Positions 23,430 through 33,129 are shown, numbered from the stretch's first letter. The stretch is DNA of 64,000 nucleotides from Aalborgiella sp040079635 (GCA_040079635.1 JBEBJY010000002.1:62001-126000), one strand, 5' to 3'. A program made the numbers and translations. Notes: generated by a model from the letters alone, not told the origin.

Positions 23430-24701
23430 ATGGCTATCATCGAAGTAAAAGTCCCTCAGTTATCTGAATCCGTGGCGGAAGCCACCATGTTGACTTGGAA
23501 GAAAAAAGCAGGTGAATACGTCGCTGTTGACGAAATTTTGATTGAAATCGAGACGGACAAAGTCGTTTTGGAAGTACCTGCACCTAGCGCTGGCGTCCTC
23601 GCGGAAATCGTTGTGGGTGACGGAGCTACCGTTGCCGCAGAACAATTAATTGCGCGTATCGACACCGAAGGTAAAGCTGGCGCTGCTGCTTCAGCTCCCG
23701 CACCTGTAGCACAAGCAGCTGCTGTAACTGCCCCAGTTGCTGCCGGAGCTGCTGGTGGTTCTATGGCTGGCGTCGCCATGCCAGCAGCAGCTAAGTTGAT
23801 GGCCGATAACCAGTTGGCAAGTGGCTCTGTCGCAGGTACTGGCAAAGATGGCCGAGTCACCAAGGGTGATGTTTTGAGTGCTGTTGCTTCTGGTTCGATA
23901 ACCGAAAACGCTATTAATAGCATAGCTGCTCAGGCAGTAAATACGCCGGCTACAGCCAAATTATTGCCTCAAGTTGCAGTAAATTCACCAAACTTGGGTG
24001 ATCGCCCAGAGCAACGCGTACCGATGAGCCGTTTGCGCGCTCGCGTGGCTGAGCGTTTGCTGCAATCACAATCTACCAACGCCATTTTGACCACGTTTAA
24101 CGAGATCAACATGGCTCCAGTTTTGGACATGCGTAAGCGCATGCAAGAGAAGTTTGAAAAAGAGCACGGCGTCAAGCTCGGCTTTATGAGCTTCTTTGTC
24201 AAAGCAGCCGTTCACGCTTTGAAGAAATTCCCAGTGTTGAACGCCAGCGTTGATGGCACTGATATTGTCTACCACGGCTACTTTGACATCGGTATCGCAG
24301 TAGGTTCGCCACGTGGCTTGGTTGTGCCAATTCTGCGCAATGCAGATCAAATGAGTTTTGCCGATATCGAGAAGAAAATCGCAGAATTCGGCGTGAAAGC
24401 ACGTGATGGGAAGCTGGGCATGGACGACATGACGGGTGGCACCTTCTCCATCAGCAACGGCGGCACGTTCGGCTCTATGTTGTCAACACCCATCATCAAC
24501 CCACCACAAAGCGCCATCTTGGGCATTCATGCTACCAAAGACCGCGCCGTGGTTGAAAATGGCCAAGTCGTGGTTCGCCCGATGAACTACTTCGCTATGA
24601 GCTACGACCACCGTATCATCGACGGCCGCGAAGCCGTGCTTAGTTTGGTTGCTATCAAAGATGCGATGGAAGACCCAGCGCGTTTGTTGTTTGACATCTA
24701 A
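23430..24701 (+). CDS. odhB: 2-oxoglutarate dehydrogenase E2, dihydrolipoyl succinyltransferase
   Basis: The 423-residue E2 has an N-terminal lipoyl domain with the lipoylated Lys44 in IETDKVVLEV. An Ala-rich linker leads to the E1/E3-binding domain (about 118-155), then a second linker leads to the catalytic domain with the active-site motif YDHRIIDGREA near residue 394. The second linker carries an in-frame copy of the palindromic repeat (residues about 161-176, including NTPATA). The domain order is otherwise standard. The gene lies between sucA and lpd. Confidence 0.97.
   Translation: MAIIEVKVPQLSESVAEATMLTWKKKAGEYVAVDEILIEIETDKVVLEVPAPSAGVLAEIVVGDGATVAAEQLIARIDTEGKAGAAASAPAPVAQAAAVTAPVAAGAAGGSMAGVAMPAAAKLMADNQLASGSVAGTGKDGRVTKGDVLSAVASGSITENAINSIAAQAVNTPATAKLLPQVAVNSPNLGDRPEQRVPMSRLRARVAERLLQSQSTNAILTTFNEINMAPVLDMRKRMQEKFEKEHGVKLGFMSFFVKAAVHALKKFPVLNASVDGTDIVYHGYFDIGIAVGSPRGLVVPILRNADQMSFADIEKKIAEFGVKARDGKLGMDDMTGGTFSISNGGTFGSMLSTPIINPPQSAILGIHATKDRAVVENGQVVVRPMNYFAMSYDHRIIDGREAVLSLVAIKDAMEDPARLLFDI
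23910..23956 (+). repeat. Palindromic repeat element inside odhB
   Basis: This copy reads from the stem GCTATTAATAGC to ACGCCGGCTACAGC and is translated as AINSIAAQAVNTPATA in the linker before the catalytic domain. The codon that is TAG in most intergenic copies in this orientation is CAG here. Confidence 0.8.
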
Positions 24702-24718
24702 ATTTCAAGGAATTAAAA

Positions 24719-26137
24719 ATGTCTAAACAATTTGATGTCGTCGTTATCGGCGGCGGCCCTGGTGGCTATATTGCGGCTATTCGTGCTGCGCAATTAGGTT
24801 TTAACGTTGCTTGTATCGATCAGTGGAAAAACGCCAAAGGTGGACCCGCTTTAGGTGGCACCTGTACCAATGTAGGCTGTATTCCGTCTAAGGCATTGCT
24901 GCAATCTTCAGAACATTTTGACCATGCTAGCCACCACTTTGCCGAACATGGCATCGAGGTGAAGGGTATCAGTTTGGATGTTGCCAAAATGGTGGCGCGC
25001 AAAGACACCGTGGTTAAGCAAAACAACGATGGCATTGTGTACTTGTTTAAAAAGAACAAAGTGACTTTCTTTCACGGCCGCGGTTCGTTTGTTGCTGCTA
25101 AAGATGGCGTCTATGAGATCAAAGCTGGCGAAGAGTTGATTCAAGGCAAACATGTCATCGTGGCGACTGGCTCAAACGCGCGTGCTTTGCCGGGTACACC
25201 ATTTGATGAAGAAAACATCTTGTCTAACGACGGAGCACTCCGCATTGGCGTTGTGCCTAAGAAATTGGCATTGATTGGCTCTGGCGTAATCGGTCTGGAA
25301 ATGGGTTCCGTATGGCGTCGTTTGGGCTCTGATGTGACGATTTTGGAAGGTCTGCCGACTTTTCTCGGCGCAGTGGATGAGCAAATCGCCAAAGAAGCGC
25401 ACAAAGCGTTTGTGAAGCAGGGCTTGAAGATTGAGCTGGGTGTTAAGGTGGGTGAGATCAAAAATGGCAAAAAAGCTGTTTCTATCGCCTATACCAATGC
25501 CAAGGGTGAAGCGCAAACTTTGGATGTCGACAAGCTCATCATTTCTATCGGTCGCGTTGCAAATACGATTGGTTTGGCTGCTGAAACCATTGGTTTGGCA
25601 TTGGACGAACGTGGTGCAATTGTTGTTGACGGCGATTGTAAAACCAACTTGCCAAACGTGTGGGCTGTAGGCGACGTGGTGCGTGGCCCTATGTTGGCAC
25701 ATAAAGCCGAAGAAGAGGGCGTGGCTGTCGCTGAGCGTATAGCTGGTCAGCATGGACACGTCAACTTCAACACCATTCCTTGGGTCATCTATACCAACCC
25801 TGAAATCGCATGGGTAGGCCAGACTGAGCAGCAGCTCAAAGCGGCAGGACGCGCGTACAAGGCTGGCACATTCCCTTTCATGGCCAATGGTCGTGCACGG
25901 GCATTGGGCGACACCACCGGCATGGTGAAAATGTTGGCTGATGCGACCACTGACGAAATCTTGGGCGTACACATCGTGGGCCCGATGGCCAGCGAATTGA
26001 TTGCTGAATGCGTCGTTGCTATGGAGTTTAGAGCAAGTGCAGAGGACATCGCACGTATTTGCCACGCGCATCCATCACTGTCTGAAGCAACCAAAGAAGC
26101 TGCTTTGGCAGTTGACAAACGGACTTTGAATTTTTAA
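24719..26137 (+). CDS. lpd: Dihydrolipoyl dehydrogenase (E3)
   Basis: The 472-residue flavoprotein reoxidises dihydrolipoamide with NAD. It shows the FAD loop VIGGGPGGYIAAIRAAQLG, the redox disulfide Cys49-Cys54 in GGTCTNVGCIPSKALL, the NAD-binding loop IGSGVIGLEMGSVWRRLG, and the C-terminal catalytic His-Glu pair in HAHPSLSEATKEA. It starts 17 nt after odhB and completes the 2-oxoglutarate dehydrogenase operon; the same E3 often serves pyruvate dehydrogenase. Confidence 0.97.
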   Translation: MSKQFDVVVIGGGPGGYIAAIRAAQLGFNVACIDQWKNAKGGPALGGTCTNVGCIPSKALLQSSEHFDHASHHFAEHGIEVKGISLDVAKMVARKDTVVKQNNDGIVYLFKKNKVTFFHGRGSFVAAKDGVYEIKAGEELIQGKHVIVATGSNARALPGTPFDEENILSNDGALRIGVVPKKLALIGSGVIGLEMGSVWRRLGSDVTILEGLPTFLGAVDEQIAKEAHKAFVKQGLKIELGVKVGEIKNGKKAVSIAYTNAKGEAQTLDVDKLIISIGRVANTIGLAAETIGLALDERGAIVVDGDCKTNLPNVWAVGDVVRGPMLAHKAEEEGVAVAERIAGQHGHVNFNTIPWVIYTNPEIAWVGQTEQQLKAAGRAYKAGTFPFMANGRARALGDTTGMVKMLADATTDEILGVHIVGPMASELIAECVVAMEFRASAEDIARICHAHPSLSEATKEAALAVDKRTLNF

Positions 26138-26168
26138 AGAAATTAGTTGCTGAGACTTTTGCCAATTT

Positions 26169-27266
26169 ATGTCAGTTTTAGCGGCATACGAAGCTGAATT
26201 AGCAACGCGGGGTTACAAAAGTGACCCTGCTCAGCTTCGTGCTGTGGTTGCTTTGGAGCGTTGTGCACAGGAGTGGCGCGAATACAAACAAAAACGTTCG
26301 AATGCCATTAAAAAACTGCTAAGCCATCCACCCATTCCGCGTGGTGTTTATCTTTATGGCGGCGTAGGGCGGGGAAAAAGTTTTTTGATGGATTGCTTTT
26401 ATAACGCTGTCCCTCTTAAACGTAAAACACGTTTGCACTTTCATGAGTTCATGCGTGAAGTGCATCGGGAATTGCGAGATCTACAGGGCATTGTTAACCC
26501 ATTAGACGAGCTTGCCAAACGCATGGCTCAGCGGTTTAAGTTGATTTGTTTTGATGAGTTTCATGTCTCCGAAATCACCGATGCTTTAATTCTGCATCGA
26601 CTACTTGCAGCACTGTTCGAACAAGGTGTCGGCTTCATGACGACTTCAAATTTCAAACCTGATGATTTGTACCCGGGCGGTATGCATAGGGACCGAATTT
26701 TGCCGGCGATTGCGTTGCTAAATGCGAATTTAGAAGTCATCAATGTTGACAATGGCACGGATTATCGAAGCCGCACACTTGAGCGAATCAATATGTATCA
26801 CCAGCCTTGGGGTCCAAGAGCTGATGCTGAAATGGAAGGTGCTTTCTCTCAATTGGCTGAGTCACCAGACGAAAACCCCATTTTGCAAATTGAAGCCAGA
26901 GAGATTCAGGCTAAGCGGAAAGCGGGTGGTATCGTGTGGTTCGATTTTAAAACGCTGTGTGGAGGCCCTAGATCGCAAAATGATTATCTAGAAATTGCAA
27001 CTCAATTTCACACCGTTTTACTCAGCAATGTGCCAGCTATGCCGCCGCGTTTGTCCAGTGAAGCTAGGCGTTTTACTTGGTTGATTGACGTGCTGTATGA
27101 CAGACGCGTTAAACTTATCATGTCAGCTGAAGTGGCACCAGAAGCGTTATATACGGAGGGGCCGCTGGCGCATGAATTTCCACGTACCGTTTCACGAATC
27201 AATGAGATGCAATCCGTAGAGTATTTGAATTTAGAGCGGCGATTGGTTGATACAAATTTGGTGTGA
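26169..27266 (+). CDS. zapE: Cell division ATPase ZapE (AFG1 family)
   Basis: The 365-residue P-loop ATPase has Walker A GGVGRGKSF near residues 64-72, Walker B LICFDEFHVSEITDA near 120-134, and the AFG1-type sensor segment MTTSNFKPDDLYPGGMHRDRILP. ZapE interacts with FtsZ and destabilises Z-ring filaments. It lies 31 nt after lpd on the same strand; this lpd-zapE order recurs in Burkholderiales. Confidence 0.93.
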   Translation: MSVLAAYEAELATRGYKSDPAQLRAVVALERCAQEWREYKQKRSNAIKKLLSHPPIPRGVYLYGGVGRGKSFLMDCFYNAVPLKRKTRLHFHEFMREVHRELRDLQGIVNPLDELAKRMAQRFKLICFDEFHVSEITDALILHRLLAALFEQGVGFMTTSNFKPDDLYPGGMHRDRILPAIALLNANLEVINVDNGTDYRSRTLERINMYHQPWGPRADAEMEGAFSQLAESPDENPILQIEAREIQAKRKAGGIVWFDFKTLCGGPRSQNDYLEIATQFHTVLLSNVPAMPPRLSSEARRFTWLIDVLYDRRVKLIMSAEVAPEALYTEGPLAHEFPRTVSRINEMQSVEYLNLERRLVDTNLV

Positions 27267-27286
27267 AAATCTAACTATTATTTCAA

Positions 27287-28018
27287 ATGAGAAGTATTTT
27301 ATTTGCTACTATTTTTATAGCGATACTGGCACATATTACGCCGGCTACAGCGAAAAATGATGCTGTAATTTTGACTCATTCTGCTGAAGTAAATACGGTT
27401 GATGAGTTAGCTAAGCTCAAACAAGAAAAACTTGCAATTGATGCCAATTTAAAAAAACAAGAAGCTGTTTGTTATAAAAAATTTTCTGTGAGTGATTGCC
27501 TCAAAGATGCAAAAACAGAAGCACAAGCGGCGTTGAGCAAAGTCAAGCGTCGAGAGATTGAAGTCAAGGATCTCCAGCGTAACAGTAAAGCTGAACTTGA
27601 CCTAACTAAAAAAGAAAATGCAGCAGGAAAAAATGCTGCCAAAAATAGTGACGAAGTAAGCAATAGCGAACCAAAAGACAAAACTGCAAAAGTTGCTAAT
27701 GAGGCTAAACCAACTAGAGCCATCAAAACTGATGCTGAAATCCTGGCCGAAAAAAACGCAAATGATAAATTGCGTGCCGATGCAGCTAAAAGGCGGCTTG
27801 AGGAATCGAATCAGAAGTTAGTAGCAGCTCAAAAAAAAGCGCAAGGTAGAGCGAATAAAAATAACCAGTCAGCAGCTAATGCGGCTGCATACAATCAAAA
27901 ATTGGTTCAAGCTGAAGCTCATAAAGCAGCCTTGGAAAAGAAAAACTTAGAAAGAAAGAAGGCGCAATCTGCATCTCTTCCTATTCCGGATTCAATTCCT
28001 GGGGTGAAAGCGCCATAA
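27287..28018 (+). CDS. Exported charged coiled-coil protein of unknown function
   Basis: The 243-residue protein has a signal peptide with likely cleavage after Ala22 (PATA-KNDA). A mature part follows that is very rich in Lys, Ala, Glu and Asn with heptad-like coiled-coil segments. A short conserved-looking motif CYKKFSVSDCLKDA with two cysteines (near 65-78) could form a disulfide in the periplasm. I know similar unnamed proteins from Burkholderiales, without a function. Residues about 7-22 of the signal peptide come from a copy of the palindromic repeat. It starts 20 nt after zapE. Confidence 0.8.
   Translation: MRSILFATIFIAILAHITPATAKNDAVILTHSAEVNTVDELAKLKQEKLAIDANLKKQEAVCYKKFSVSDCLKDAKTEAQAALSKVKRREIEVKDLQRNSKAELDLTKKENAAGKNAAKNSDEVSNSEPKDKTAKVANEAKPTRAIKTDAEILAEKNANDKLRADAAKRRLEESNQKLVAAQKKAQGRANKNNQSAANAAAYNQKLVQAEAHKAALEKKNLERKKAQSASLPIPDSIPGVKAP
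27305..27351 (+). repeat. Palindromic repeat element forming a signal peptide
   Basis: The copy runs from GCTACTATTTTTATAGC to ACGCCGGCTACAGC and is more diverged than the others. It encodes most of the hydrophobic core and the cleavage region (TIFIAILAHITPATA) of the exported coiled-coil protein. The codon that is TAG in most intergenic copies is CTG here. Confidence 0.7.
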
Positions 28019-28029
28019 CTAAATTTCGT

Positions 28030-28779
28030 TTAGTTGTATTTGACAATGGCAATAGATAAATTATCTCCACGTCGTTTGCTTCTCGTTCGTGCTGTAGTGA
28101 TGATTAATTCTGTCGCTTCTCTAGGGTTGCAGTTTTCCAGAATTGAGCCCATTTCGGCATCTTTGAAGTACGGCCAAACACCATCGCTGCAAGCCATGAT
28201 GACGTCGCCGCTTCGAAGTTGCGGAATGCTATGGTGTGCGATTTTTGGTTTGGCTTTGCTGCCTAAACATTGCGTCAATACATTTGATTGTGGATGATTG
28301 ATGGCCTGTTCTGGCGTTATCTCGTTGTTGTCTATTAAAGACTGAACATACGAGTGATCTAACGTTCGCAACACGAGTTGAGCATCGCGAAAGTGAAAAA
28401 TTCTGGTGTCGCCAAGGTGTGCCCAGTGGCATGCCCCCTCTGAGGTAATTAAAAATGAAGCGTACGTGGTGTGTGGTTGATCCGCTGAGGCAATAGCAGT
28501 TAACCCAATAACGAGGTGTGCTTCATGCGCAATTTTTTCAAGAAGGGTTGGTGCGTTGTCAATTTTGGAATCGAAAGACTTGAAGAGCTGATCGGCTGTT
28601 AACATAACCTGATCAGCCGCTTTGCGACCGCCAGTCAGTCCGCCCATGCCATCTGCAACAATGGCGAGAATACAGTTTGGCTCTCGCATGTTGCGGAACA
28701 AGCAAACTCGGTCTTGTTGACTTTCTCTGTCGCCTTGATGAGTGCCCGATGAGGCGCTGAATGAGATGGCTTTGGTCAT
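28030..28779 (-). CDS. PP2C-family serine/threonine protein phosphatase
   Basis: The 249-residue protein has the bacterial PP2C motifs: an N-terminal RESQQDRVCLF with metal-binding Asp, VADGMGGLTGG (Asp43), WAHLGDTRIFHFRD, ACSDGVWPYF and the C-terminal RGDNLSIAIV. These bind the metal pair that dephosphorylates phospho-Ser/Thr. No Ser/Thr kinase gene is next to it, so its partner is elsewhere. It converges on the exported coiled-coil gene (11 nt between stops) and diverges from the DinG-like helicase. Confidence 0.9.
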   Translation of the reverse strand: MTKAISFSASSGTHQGDRESQQDRVCLFRNMREPNCILAIVADGMGGLTGGRKAADQVMLTADQLFKSFDSKIDNAPTLLEKIAHEAHLVIGLTAIASADQPHTTYASFLITSEGACHWAHLGDTRIFHFRDAQLVLRTLDHSYVQSLIDNNEITPEQAINHPQSNVLTQCLGSKAKPKIAHHSIPQLRSGDVIMACSDGVWPYFKDAEMGSILENCNPREATELIITTARTRSKRRGDNLSIAIVKYN

Positions 28780-28953
28780 ATACTGGCAGAGAAGCAGATC
28801 AGGCGGAAATCAAAAAAATCTGAAATATTACGTTGTTGTGTTGGACAGTGAATATTATCCGACCAGATGGTGATCATCTGTCGCTTAGATCAACTGTTAG
28901 ACCAACTATTTTTTGATAGTAAATGATACTGAACTGTAGAAAATGTTGTACCG

Positions 28954-30948
28954 ATGAATTTTGAATCGCGTGTCGAAGATGTGTTTGCTGAGCAAGGCTT
29001 AATCGCCCAAAGTGACTCACATTTCAAGCCTAGGGCTGGTCAAACGCAAATGGCAATAGCTGTGGCTAAGTCCATTGAACAAGGCTCCGTTTTAGTGGTT
29101 GAGGCGGGAACGGGTGTAGGCAAAACCTATGCCTATTTGGTGCCAGCTTTACTTAGTGGCGAGCGCGTCGTGCTGTCAACTGCTACCAAAGCACTACAAG
29201 ATCAGCTTTTTGGTCGCGACCTGCCAAGCATTGCCAAAATTCTCAATTTGCCGGTTCGTATGGCCTTGCTCAAAGGTCGCTCCAGTTATTTGTGCCTATA
29301 TAGGCTTGAGCTTGCACGCGGCGATACGCAATTGTCTGATCGCAGTGCGCATGCGACCTTGGCTAAAGTGGAGAAATGGTCGCATGTGACGCGTAATGGT
29401 GATTTGGCTGAGCTAACTGGCTTAGATGAGCGTTCACCAGTTATTCCACTCATCACGTCAACGCGTGACAACTGCATTGGCGCGCAATGCCCAAAATTTA
29501 AACCTTGTCACGTTAATTTAGCTAGAAAAGAAGCCATGGCTGCGGATGTGGTGGTGATCAACCACCATTTATTTTTTGCAGATTTGGCGGTCAAAGACTC
29601 TGGTATGGCCGAGCTTTTACCAACGGTGAGTGTCGTCATTTTCGATGAGGCACATCAACTCAATGAAACAGGAGTGCAGTTTTTAGGTGCGCAGATAACC
29701 ACTGGACAGCTCCTTGATTTGGCGCGTGACATCTTGGCAGCGGGCTTGCAATTAGCGCGTGGCTTGCAAGATTGGAGTGCTTTAGCCTCGGGCTTAGAGC
29801 GCGCGGCTCGTGAGTTGCGATTGTCCGCCGGTAAGCAATGGCAGGGTGCCAAACTTCGTTGGACCGCACTTGAGCCAGAGGGGGTAGATCCATTGGCTTG
29901 GACAACGGCCATTCGAGTGGTCTGCCAAGCTTGCGATCATTTGCGAGTAGCTTTGCTAACCGTCACCGAGATGGCACCAGATTTTGAGCGCCTTTGCACG
30001 CGAGCGCAAGAGCTTGGTCAAAGGGCAGAAAAGTTCTTGCAAATTTGCCCTGCAGATGCGGTTCGCTGGGTGGAGGTAGGTCAGCAACTTCGCTTGGTTG
30101 AGTCTCCGCTAGATATTGCCGAGTCCGTTAAAAAGAAAATGCTCAAAAACAGTGCTGAAGATGCTCCGCAAGCGCATAAGTCTTGGATATTTACATCCGC
30201 TACTTTGGGGCACGAAGCGCAGCTACGGTGGTTCACGGTTCCGTGCGGTCTTGAACAGGCCGATGTGCTTCGCGTAGCCAGCCCTTTTGACTATGCGAAC
30301 CAGGCCTCCATCTACGTTCCGCAATACCTGCCCAAGCCCAGTGACCCCATGCATAGCGCGGAAGTGGCAAGTTTAGCGGGACAAGCAGTTGAAGTTCTTG
30401 TTGGTCGCACCTTGGTTTTGACCACAACGCTGCGTGCGCTACGCGCTATAGGCGCCTCCTTAGAGCAGCAGTTTAATGACCGGTTAGATATTGAGGTCTT
30501 GATACAAGGCAATTTACCTAAACGTGAACTTCTTGCGCGTTTTCGTGAAGGCGCTTCACAAGGGCGCAGCGCTTGCGTTTTAGTCGCCTCCGCATCTTTT
30601 TGGGAGGGGATTGATATTCCTGGCGATGAGTTGGCTCTGGTTGTGATTGATAAATTGCCTTTTCCGCCACCAGATGATCCGTTGATAGAAGCGCGCTCAA
30701 AACGGCTTGAGCAGGGCGGTAAAAGTTCGTTTATTGATTACTTTGTGCCAGAGGCAACCGTTTCCTTAAAGCAGGGCGCTGGTAGGCTGATACGCCGCGA
30801 AACCGACAAAGGGATGCTTGTGGTTTGTGATACGCGGCTTACACAAATGGGGTATGGGCGGAAAATTTTATCTGCCCTGCCACCCATGCGGCAGATTCAA
30901 AACCATGACGAATTTATATCAATGCTAAGTTCGTTGGTTATTGCCTAA
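28954..30948 (+). CDS. ATP-dependent DNA helicase, DinG/YoaA (XPD-like) family
   Basis: The 664-residue superfamily 2 helicase has Walker A EAGTGVGKTYAYLVP (50-64), four Fe-S cluster cysteines at 114, 174, 179 and 185, and the DEAH box at 231-234. C-terminal motifs include FWEGIDIPGDELALVVIDKLPF and QGAGRLIRRETDKG. The length and cysteine spacing match YoaA more than full-length DinG. Such helicases unwind damaged forks, R-loops or gapped DNA. No LexA-type box was seen in the 174-nt upstream gap. Confidence 0.92.
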   Translation: MNFESRVEDVFAEQGLIAQSDSHFKPRAGQTQMAIAVAKSIEQGSVLVVEAGTGVGKTYAYLVPALLSGERVVLSTATKALQDQLFGRDLPSIAKILNLPVRMALLKGRSSYLCLYRLELARGDTQLSDRSAHATLAKVEKWSHVTRNGDLAELTGLDERSPVIPLITSTRDNCIGAQCPKFKPCHVNLARKEAMAADVVVINHHLFFADLAVKDSGMAELLPTVSVVIFDEAHQLNETGVQFLGAQITTGQLLDLARDILAAGLQLARGLQDWSALASGLERAARELRLSAGKQWQGAKLRWTALEPEGVDPLAWTTAIRVVCQACDHLRVALLTVTEMAPDFERLCTRAQELGQRAEKFLQICPADAVRWVEVGQQLRLVESPLDIAESVKKKMLKNSAEDAPQAHKSWIFTSATLGHEAQLRWFTVPCGLEQADVLRVASPFDYANQASIYVPQYLPKPSDPMHSAEVASLAGQAVEVLVGRTLVLTTTLRALRAIGASLEQQFNDRLDIEVLIQGNLPKRELLARFREGASQGRSACVLVASASFWEGIDIPGDELALVVIDKLPFPPPDDPLIEARSKRLEQGGKSSFIDYFVPEATVSLKQGAGRLIRRETDKGMLVVCDTRLTQMGYGRKILSALPPMRQIQNHDEFISMLSSLVIA

Positions 30949-30955
30949 CTTTCGC

Positions 30956-31001
30956 CTCTAGCCATCGTATTCATTGCCTTAATAGCTATAGAAAATATAG
31001 C
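30956..31001 (+). repeat. Palindromic repeat element, intergenic copy between convergent genes
   Basis: It starts 8 nt after the helicase stop codon and ends 26 nt before the bamD stop. It reads CTCTAGCCATCGTATTCATT, then GCCTTAATAGC, and ends in the stem GCTAT-AGAAA-ATAGC. In the frame used by genic copies the usual TAA is TTA, so this intergenic copy is open. Its position suits a bidirectional 3'-end element. Confidence 0.8.
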
Positions 31002-31027
31002 AAAAAACCGGTGACTAAACGCGAAAT

Positions 31028-31846
31028 TTACCAGATTTTCCACCAATTGCGACCCGCAGGTTTGTGGCCCGACAGCAATAGCTCGCTTTTAGGAAATGAG
31101 GTTTCCATGATGCGTTTCGCATCATCCCGTAGCTGCACAATGTCTAGGGCTTCGTATGATTTGTAGATGATGTACATGGCTTCTTCTAAAGCAGGTACGT
31201 CACGGTAGTCGGTGATGGCAAGTTGTGCGCGATTGATAGCCGCCACGTAAGCACCACGTGAAAAATAGTACTTCGCAACATGCACTTCATATAAAGCCAA
31301 TGAGTTGACGATGTAAGTCATGCGCTGTTTTGCGTCTGACGAGTATTTAGATTCTGGAAACTTAGCAACCAATTCTTTATAAGCATCAAAAGATTCTTTC
31401 GCCGCTTTTTGATCGCGTTCCGACAAGTCTTGTTTGGTGTACGATCCAAAAAAACCAAGATTGTCTGAAAAATTAACAGTTCCTTTTAGGTACAAGGCGT
31501 AATCCAATGCTGGACTGGCTGGGTGTAGCTTTAAAAACCGATCAATAGTCGCAACGGCTTGCGCTTGGTCACCATTTTTAAACTGTGCATAGGCTTTGTC
31601 GAGCTGCGCCTGTTGAGCCAGTGGCGTTCCCGCTGCACGACCTTCAAGTTTTTCATACAAAGGAATAGCTTTGTCGTAAGCGCCATCATTTGCCTCAGAC
31701 TTGGCTTCCGAGTAAATTTTATTGGGGCTCCAGTTTGACGTTTTGTCTTCGCTAACTGATGCGCAAGCCGTTAGCCCAAGGCAAACACATGCCAGTAAAG
31801 CCAATAGACTAGTTTTACCGGTTTTGCTTGTTTGTTGATTTTTCAT
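31028..31846 (-). CDS. bamD: Outer membrane assembly lipoprotein BamD
   Basis: The start is taken at ATG 31846 (MKNQQTSKTGK), giving 272 residues; a longer frame adds 16 residues unlike a signal peptide. The lipobox LTAC puts the lipidated Cys at residue 28. TPR-like helices follow, with the BamD-typical NFSDNLGFFGS and SERDQKAAKESFDAYKELVAKFPESKYSSDAKQRM regions. BamD is the essential lipoprotein partner of BamA in outer-membrane protein insertion. bamB of the same machine is at 42166. It diverges from rluD. Confidence 0.95.
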   Translation of the reverse strand: MKNQQTSKTGKTSLLALLACVCLGLTACASVSEDKTSNWSPNKIYSEAKSEANDGAYDKAIPLYEKLEGRAAGTPLAQQAQLDKAYAQFKNGDQAQAVATIDRFLKLHPASPALDYALYLKGTVNFSDNLGFFGSYTKQDLSERDQKAAKESFDAYKELVAKFPESKYSSDAKQRMTYIVNSLALYEVHVAKYYFSRGAYVAAINRAQLAITDYRDVPALEEAMYIIYKSYEALDIVQLRDDAKRIMETSFPKSELLLSGHKPAGRNWWKIW

Positions 31847-31908
31847 AGTGTTTTTGAACTCATAAAATTGAGTTGATAATTTGGCATACAACATCTGAGG
31901 CCGCCTTC

Positions 31909-32967
31909 TTGAAACTTAGCAAATCTATTATATCGACCGAAACCTCCACCGAAACTTCCTCCGAGACATTACCCGAGCTTTTCAAAAGTGAAGCAGATGC
32001 GGATTTTGGTCAGGATTTTGATGCGAATGAGACGCGCGAGTTTGTTTGTAACGACGCTCAACATGGGCTGCGGGTTGATAACGCGCTGGTTCAATTGGTC
32101 AGCGAATTTTCACGAAGTTACTTGAAACAGTTGATTGAGCAAGGTTCTGCACGTCTTAATGGCCAAACCATCGTCAAAGTTGCCAGCAAAGTCAAAGTGG
32201 GTGATATATTAGCCATAGATTTGCAGGCAACCCCTCAAAGTCAGGCTTTTAAGCCTGAAAAAGTTGATTTTGAAGTGATTTTTGAAGATGAGCATCTTTT
32301 GGTCATCAATAAACCCGTAGGACTGGTCGTGCATCCAGCGCCCGGCAATTGGAGCGGAACCTTGCTGAATGGCTTGTTAGAGCGCGATGAAAAAGCAGTT
32401 CTTTTACCCAGAGCAGGCATCGTCCATCGTTTGGATAAAGACACAAGTGGGTTGATGGTTGTGGCGCGAACGCGTCAGGTCATGGACGCGTTGGTTGAAA
32501 AAATAGCTGCCAGAGAAGTAAATCGACTCTATTTGGCCTTGGGAAACCGTGCTTGGACAGGACCCAAAGAACGTGATGTCAGTGAATCTATTGGCCGAGA
32601 CCCTAGAAACCGCTTGCGCATGGCTGTTGTTTCATTGGATAAAACTGCCGGGAAAACTGCTAAAACGTCCATAAAATTGCTACAAAATTGCGAGCAAGGT
32701 TGCCTTGTTTTGTGCCGGCTACATACGGGTAGAACGCATCAAATTCGGGTTCATATGGCGCATATTGGGCATCCACTGGTGGCAGACAGTGTGTATGGTG
32801 GTGCGCAGGCCGCAGGCATGTTGCGACAAGCCTTGCACGCCGAACAATTGGCGTTTGAGCATCCTGTGACGGGTCAGGCCATACATTTTGTGGCGCCTTT
32901 GCCGCTAGATTTCAAGCAAGCTTTGGTAAATTGGGGGCTAAGTTACAATGGAGCGTCTGCAAAATAA
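31909..32967 (+). CDS. rluD: 23S rRNA pseudouridine synthase RluD
   Basis: The protein has an S4 RNA-binding domain (about 44-100) and a catalytic domain with Asp in HRLDKDTSGLMVVARTR. VINKPVGLVVHPAPGN and GRTHQIRVHMAHIGHPLVADSVYGG are further RluA-family marks. RluD makes pseudouridines in helix 69 of 23S rRNA. No ATG lies near the N-terminus. TTG 31909 is preferred because GAGG (31897-31900) lies 8 nt upstream; TTG 31873 in the same frame would add 12 residues. The N-terminal 40 residues are a Ser/Thr/Glu-rich tail of low conservation. bamD-rluD divergence is conserved in proteobacteria. Confidence 0.92.
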   Translation: MKLSKSIISTETSTETSSETLPELFKSEADADFGQDFDANETREFVCNDAQHGLRVDNALVQLVSEFSRSYLKQLIEQGSARLNGQTIVKVASKVKVGDILAIDLQATPQSQAFKPEKVDFEVIFEDEHLLVINKPVGLVVHPAPGNWSGTLLNGLLERDEKAVLLPRAGIVHRLDKDTSGLMVVARTRQVMDALVEKIAAREVNRLYLALGNRAWTGPKERDVSESIGRDPRNRLRMAVVSLDKTAGKTAKTSIKLLQNCEQGCLVLCRLHTGRTHQIRVHMAHIGHPLVADSVYGGAQAAGMLRQALHAEQLAFEHPVTGQAIHFVAPLPLDFKQALVNWGLSYNGASAK

Positions 32968-33129
32968 GCGCTTAACCACTTTAGCCATTATGTGTGTCGC
33001 TTGAATACTTGCTGTATAGATCGTTTTAGATTCTGTTTTGATACCACTTACTTGAATTTTGATGTAGCTAAGCTTTTAACGCTGCGCTGTCGCTGAGTCA
33101 TTCAGCTTTATTCTTGAAAACTTAATATT

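Noticed and set aside
28780..28953. LexA (SOS) box before the DinG/YoaA-like gene
   Set aside because: CTGT and ACAG half-sites do not occur at the required spacing.
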